From: Chloroflexota bacterium
GTDB taxonomy: Bacteria > Chloroflexota > Dehalococcoidia > JACQUE01
NCBI GenBank assembly: GCA_016210425.1
Contig: JACQUE010000224.1
Span: 1 to 7,381 of the forward strand
Direction of reading: 5' to 3'
Length of the DNA stretch: 7,381 nt
In this document: positions 5,441 through 7,381 of the stretch, piece after piece
Layout of the letters: every line of letters starts with the position of its first letter
How positions within the stretch are numbered: the stretch's first letter is position 1
Notes under the pieces: generated by a model
Seen by the model: only the letters and a program-made list of their open reading frames with translations
Told to the model about the DNA's origin: nothing
Database searches by the model: none
Translations under genes and position numbers: made by a program

Positions 5441-6829
5441 ATGCAACGGGTGTCGAGTTGGGAACGGCCGATGACACGTGGAAAACCGGCCAGCGAGGGT
5501 CTTATTTTGGAAGTGGCGATGCAGAAAGACGAGAAGGCCCACTCTAACGGCACAAGCTTGTTTGCCCAGAGCGACAATCGCGCCTTCACCCAGGCCTTTT
5601 ACAGCCTGGCATCCCTCCTTGAGTTTCAGGAGGCACTGGACATCGCGGGTAGCTCCGGGGACATCATCAGGCACATGCTGCGTAAGACCCAGCAGATCGT
5701 CCCAACTCGCGCCGTCGGTCTGCTCCTGGTAGAAGAGGCGAGCCAGGAGTTCAAGCTAGTTGGGGCCATTCCGGCCTCAATGAAAGGGCTCTGCCAGAGC
5801 GAGATGGACGCCCAAGTGGACGAGGGAGCCTTCGGCGTGGCGGTGAACCACCGGCAGCCGACGGTCGCTCCAACCAAAACATCCCCTGAGACCGGCAGCA
5901 CGATCCTGGTGCCGCTCATAGTCTCTTATAAGACGCTGGGTATGCTTATAGCCCTCACCCCCCTCGCGGAAAGACAGGTAAAGAGGGGCATCCTGATATC
6001 CCTCTCCGTGATAGCCAAGCAGTTCGCCCTCACCATTCGCAGCCACAACCTCTTCGACGACCTGCGCCGCAAGAACACTGCTCTTCAACAGACTAAGGCA
6101 GCCCTACAGAAAAAGGTGGCCGAGATGGAGCGCACCGAGGCCGAACTTACAGTCTCCCTGCGACAGCTTGAGGCCAAATCGGCCGAGTTGGAGCGACTGA
6201 AGGAGGGCCTGGAAGCCCAGGTTGGGAAACGTACTCGAGAACTCCTGGCCGCAAACGAGGAGCTTCAGCGCCTCTACAGGACCGATGGCCTGACGGGGCT
6301 GCCCAACCGACAGTTCCTGGAAGAGTCGCTGAAAGAGGAGGACTCCGTCCTCATGCGGGACGCCTCCCCGGTAACTGTAGTCGTCATCGACGTCAATAAT
6401 CTCAAGTTCGTCAACGATACGCAAGGGCACGAGCAGGGGGACCTGGTCATCAAAGAAGTGGCCCAACTCCTTAAGAGCTGCGCCCGGGAGACTGACCTGG
6501 TGGCGCGCTTCGGCGGAGACGAGTTCGCAGTCATCATGCCGGAGGCCCAGCCCCAGGCGGCAAAATCCTTCACAAGACGCGTTCAGCTCGCACTGCGCCG
6601 CCTCAACCAAAGCCGGGATAGGCTGGGGGTGCCCAAGATCAGCGTTGCTATCGGCTATGCCGACACCACAGAGGGTGACAATATAACGGCCACCTTCAAC
6701 GCCGCCGATTACCGAATGTACGAGGACAAGCAGCGCTACTACCGGCAGATATACAGGCGAAAGCAGCGCGCAAAAAAGCCCCTGCAGATCGCAGGGGACG
6801 ACTTCAGCTACTCCTCTGTTGTCGCTTAA
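5441..6829 (+). CDS. GAF-coiled-coil-GGDEF diguanylate cyclase, 462 aa
   Basis: GGDEF enzymes condense two GTP into c-di-GMP as dimers. Residues about 58-205 form a GAF-like sensory domain (AVGLLLVEEASQEFKLVGAI ... TILVPLIVSYKTLGMLIAL). Residues about 203-280 are a long heptad-rich coiled coil that would join dimer partners. The GGDEF domain runs from TDGLTGLPNR (281) to about 437. It contains metal-binding Asp317 (VVIDVNNLKFVND), Asn325, the active-site GGDEF at 358-362, and the allosteric I-site RETD (Arg349, Asp352) five residues before it. It should therefore be active and product-inhibited. No transmembrane segment is seen, so it probably senses a cytoplasmic ligand. The ATG at 5441 has AGGAG six bases upstream, overlapping the HDOD stop. 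In-frame ATGs at 5471 and 5519 are less well supported. The basic tail after residue 438 is not part of the catalytic fold. Confidence 0.96.
   Translation: MQRVSSWERPMTRGKPASEGLILEVAMQKDEKAHSNGTSLFAQSDNRAFTQAFYSLASLLEFQEALDIAGSSGDIIRHMLRKTQQIVPTRAVGLLLVEEASQEFKLVGAIPASMKGLCQSEMDAQVDEGAFGVAVNHRQPTVAPTKTSPETGSTILVPLIVSYKTLGMLIALTPLAERQVKRGILISLSVIAKQFALTIRSHNLFDDLRRKNTALQQTKAALQKKVAEMERTEAELTVSLRQLEAKSAELERLKEGLEAQVGKRTRELLAANEELQRLYRTDGLTGLPNRQFLEESLKEEDSVLMRDASPVTVVVIDVNNLKFVNDTQGHEQGDLVIKEVAQLLKSCARETDLVARFGGDEFAVIMPEAQPQAAKSFTRRVQLALRRLNQSRDRLGVPKISVAIGYADTTEGDNITATFNAADYRMYEDKQRYYRQIYRRKQRAKKPLQIAGDDFSYSSVVA
6771..6797 (-). terminator. Antisense-oriented intrinsic terminator inside the end of the cyclase gene
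   Basis: On the minus strand CCCCTGC, a 5-nt loop and GCAGGGG form a perfect 7-bp GC-rich stem (6779-6797), followed by C and six T (6772-6778). This is a textbook intrinsic terminator for leftward transcription. It lies in sense codons of the cyclase C-terminal tail. No confident minus-strand gene lies to its right; a TTG-initiated 65-codon frame at 6826-7023 is the only candidate, and it looks weak. It may block antisense transcription, or the match may be fortuitous because it falls in coding sequence. Confidence 0.45.
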
Positions 6830-6843
6830 GCTTGCCCTGATAA

Positions 6844-6872
6844 AGTACCTTCTTCCCTTACCCAAAGGTACT
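6844..6872. repeat. 8-bp inverted repeat after the cyclase gene
   Basis: AGTACCTT (6844-6851) and AAGGTACT (6865-6872) are exact reverse complements with a 13-nt loop, starting 15 bp after the cyclase stop. No T-run follows on the plus strand, so it is not a standard intrinsic terminator. It could be an mRNA 3'-end stabilising hairpin or a protein-binding dyad. Confidence 0.5.
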
Positions 6873-6964
6873 CCCGCCTAGGAAGCCGGGGAGCATCTAC
6901 CCTACAGAACCAAACCATGCCTTGACATAATAGAGCCATCTGGATCGAGCGGCTTATTGGAGGC

Positions 6965-7144
6965 ATGGATCCCTTGGCTGAGAACTCGTCTACTGCGAAA
7001 TGCAAAAAAGGGAAAGCCCTCAACCTTTTATTCGAAGAGGCTGTCCCGCACTTGCTCTATTATCCGTGGGAAGCGGACACATTGTTCAAGAGCGTCTGTG
7101 GCGCCCTGAATCCGGTTGCGCGCGCGCAGCCACTGCCCCCCTAG
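6965..7144 (+). CDS. Possible small hypothetical protein, 59 aa
   Basis: A short frame encodes MDPLAENSSTAKC... with a central GKALNLLFEEAVPHLLYYP and then WEADTLFKSVCGALNP. It looks protein-like but I recognise no family. Its TAG stop (7142-7144) falls in the left arm of a terminator-like palindrome, which is what a transcript end would look like. Against it, GGAGG (6959-6963) is only one base before the ATG. A TTG at 6974 would have ten bases of spacing and could be the real start. The frame stays open upstream to a TGA at 6923 without another start codon, so it might also be a decayed or truncated gene. The rest of 6830-7205 holds only the inverted repeat, a 12-bp TGCGCGCGCGCA palindrome at 7117-7128 and the terminator. 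Confidence 0.35.
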   Translation: MDPLAENSSTAKCKKGKALNLLFEEAVPHLLYYPWEADTLFKSVCGALNPVARAQPLPP

Positions 7145-7176
7145 GTAGACTCCTGTGCGGCCTAGGGGGCTTCTTC
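7135..7176 (+). terminator. Probable intrinsic terminator before the 7206 gene
   Basis: CCCCCTAGG (7137-7145) pairs perfectly with CCTAGGGGG (7161-7169) around a 15-nt loop. G7135 can also pair with C7170 if one C is bulged. The stem is followed by CTTCTTC and then an AT-rich stretch. The tail is not a pure T-run. It would end transcripts coming from the cyclase operon or the 59-aa frame, or act as an attenuator for the 7206 gene, whose ATG is only 36 bp past the stem. Confidence 0.55.
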
Positions 7177-7205
7177 ATAATATAACGTGCGCGGAGGAGG
7201 AACGG

Positions 7206-7381
7206 ATGAATCCGGGACTCTCCCTTCAGACCAAGCCAAGGAGGGCATCCATCCCCCGGTCCGCTCTCCCTATAGGGCCAGGGCTGTCGTGGCATGGTGA
7301 GATCATCTCCGCCCTGAGCAGGGCTGCCGTCTCCTGGCAAAGCCCTTCCGAGCTTGCACAGGCCCTAAGCGGAGCTCTGGA
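7206..7381 (+). CDS. Start of an unidentified gene (58 codons, continues past window)
   Basis: The frame is open from the ATG to the right edge. A strong GGAGGAGG (7193-7200) lies five bases before the ATG, which makes a real gene start likely. The visible N-terminus begins MNPGLSLQTKPRRASIPRS, which is basic and probably disordered. It continues WHGEIISALSRAAVSWQSPSELAQALSGAL, an amphipathic helical stretch. Such a stretch is common just before a GAF or PAS domain in bacterial sensor proteins, so another signalling protein is a reasonable guess. No domain is complete enough to name. It follows the terminator-like palindrome and so may have its own promoter in the AT-rich stretch 7171-7187. 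Confidence 0.7.
   Translation, partial: MNPGLSLQTKPRRASIPRSALPIGPGLSWHGEIISALSRAAVSWQSPSELAQALSGAL

Noticed and set aside
6104..6865. Minus-strand 253-codon frame
   Set aside because: It is antisense to the coiled-coil and GGDEF coding sequence. The plus strand carries intact GGDEF motifs, and the minus frame has no recognisable domain.
6922..6927. TTGACA -35 box
   Set aside because: It is a perfect hexamer, but no -10-like sequence lies 16-18 bp downstream.
6826..7023. Minus-strand 65-codon frame ahead of the leftward terminator
   Set aside because: It starts at TTG with AAAAGG directly abutting, has unconvincing composition and overlaps the better-looking plus frame. Mentioned only because a terminator lies downstream.

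Overview
The window (7,381 bp, moderately GC-rich) is a dense bacterial signalling locus. Every gene with a recognisable function belongs to chemotaxis or cyclic-di-GMP signalling. No tRNA, rRNA, transposase, phage gene or cas gene is visible. The organism cannot be named from this sequence. A large CheA, an HD-GYP phosphodiesterase, an HDOD protein, a GAF-GGDEF cyclase and a free-standing two-CW cysteine domain together suggest an environmental flagellated or gliding bacterium. A Desulfobacterota-like or Chloroflexota-like lineage would fit, but that is a low-confidence guess.

Layout. On the minus strand at the left are an HD-GYP protein (1579-2622) and, downstream of it, cheA (start 1424, running off the left edge), with a terminator-like hairpin between them. 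A 186-bp divergent region (2623-2808) separates HD-GYP from a plus-strand pair: a 105-aa two-CW protein (2809-3126) and an unrecognised 148-aa protein (3157-3603). A small minus-strand gene (3622-3870) converges on that pair. A non-coding stretch (3871-4239) holds two near-identical 35-bp direct repeats 71 bp apart and a chain of potential stem-loops. It is followed by a compact plus-strand operon: a 114-aa accessory protein (4240-4584), an HDOD protein (4571-5431, overlapping by 14 bp) and a GAF-coiled-coil-GGDEF diguanylate cyclase (5441-6829). The right end (6830-7205) is largely non-coding, with a possible 59-aa ORF ending in a terminator-like palindrome. A further gene with a strong ribosome-binding site starts at 7206 and is cut by the window edge.

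How the genes may work together. The diguanylate cyclase (intact GGDEF and I-site) would make c-di-GMP and the HD-GYP protein (all signature residues present) would degrade it. HDOD proteins are regulatory scaffolds, often tied to c-di-GMP and motility output. The 114-aa protein resembles the N-terminal module that elsewhere precedes HD-GYP or HDOD domains. CheA would supply phosphotransfer to CheY-type regulators. The locus therefore looks like a junction between chemotaxis and c-di-GMP control.

The most unusual parts are non-coding. One is the repeat and stem-loop region before the HDOD-GGDEF operon. The other is an 11-bp element repeated in inverted orientation so that it reads identically toward both divergent genes; its core resembles a sigma-28 -10 box.
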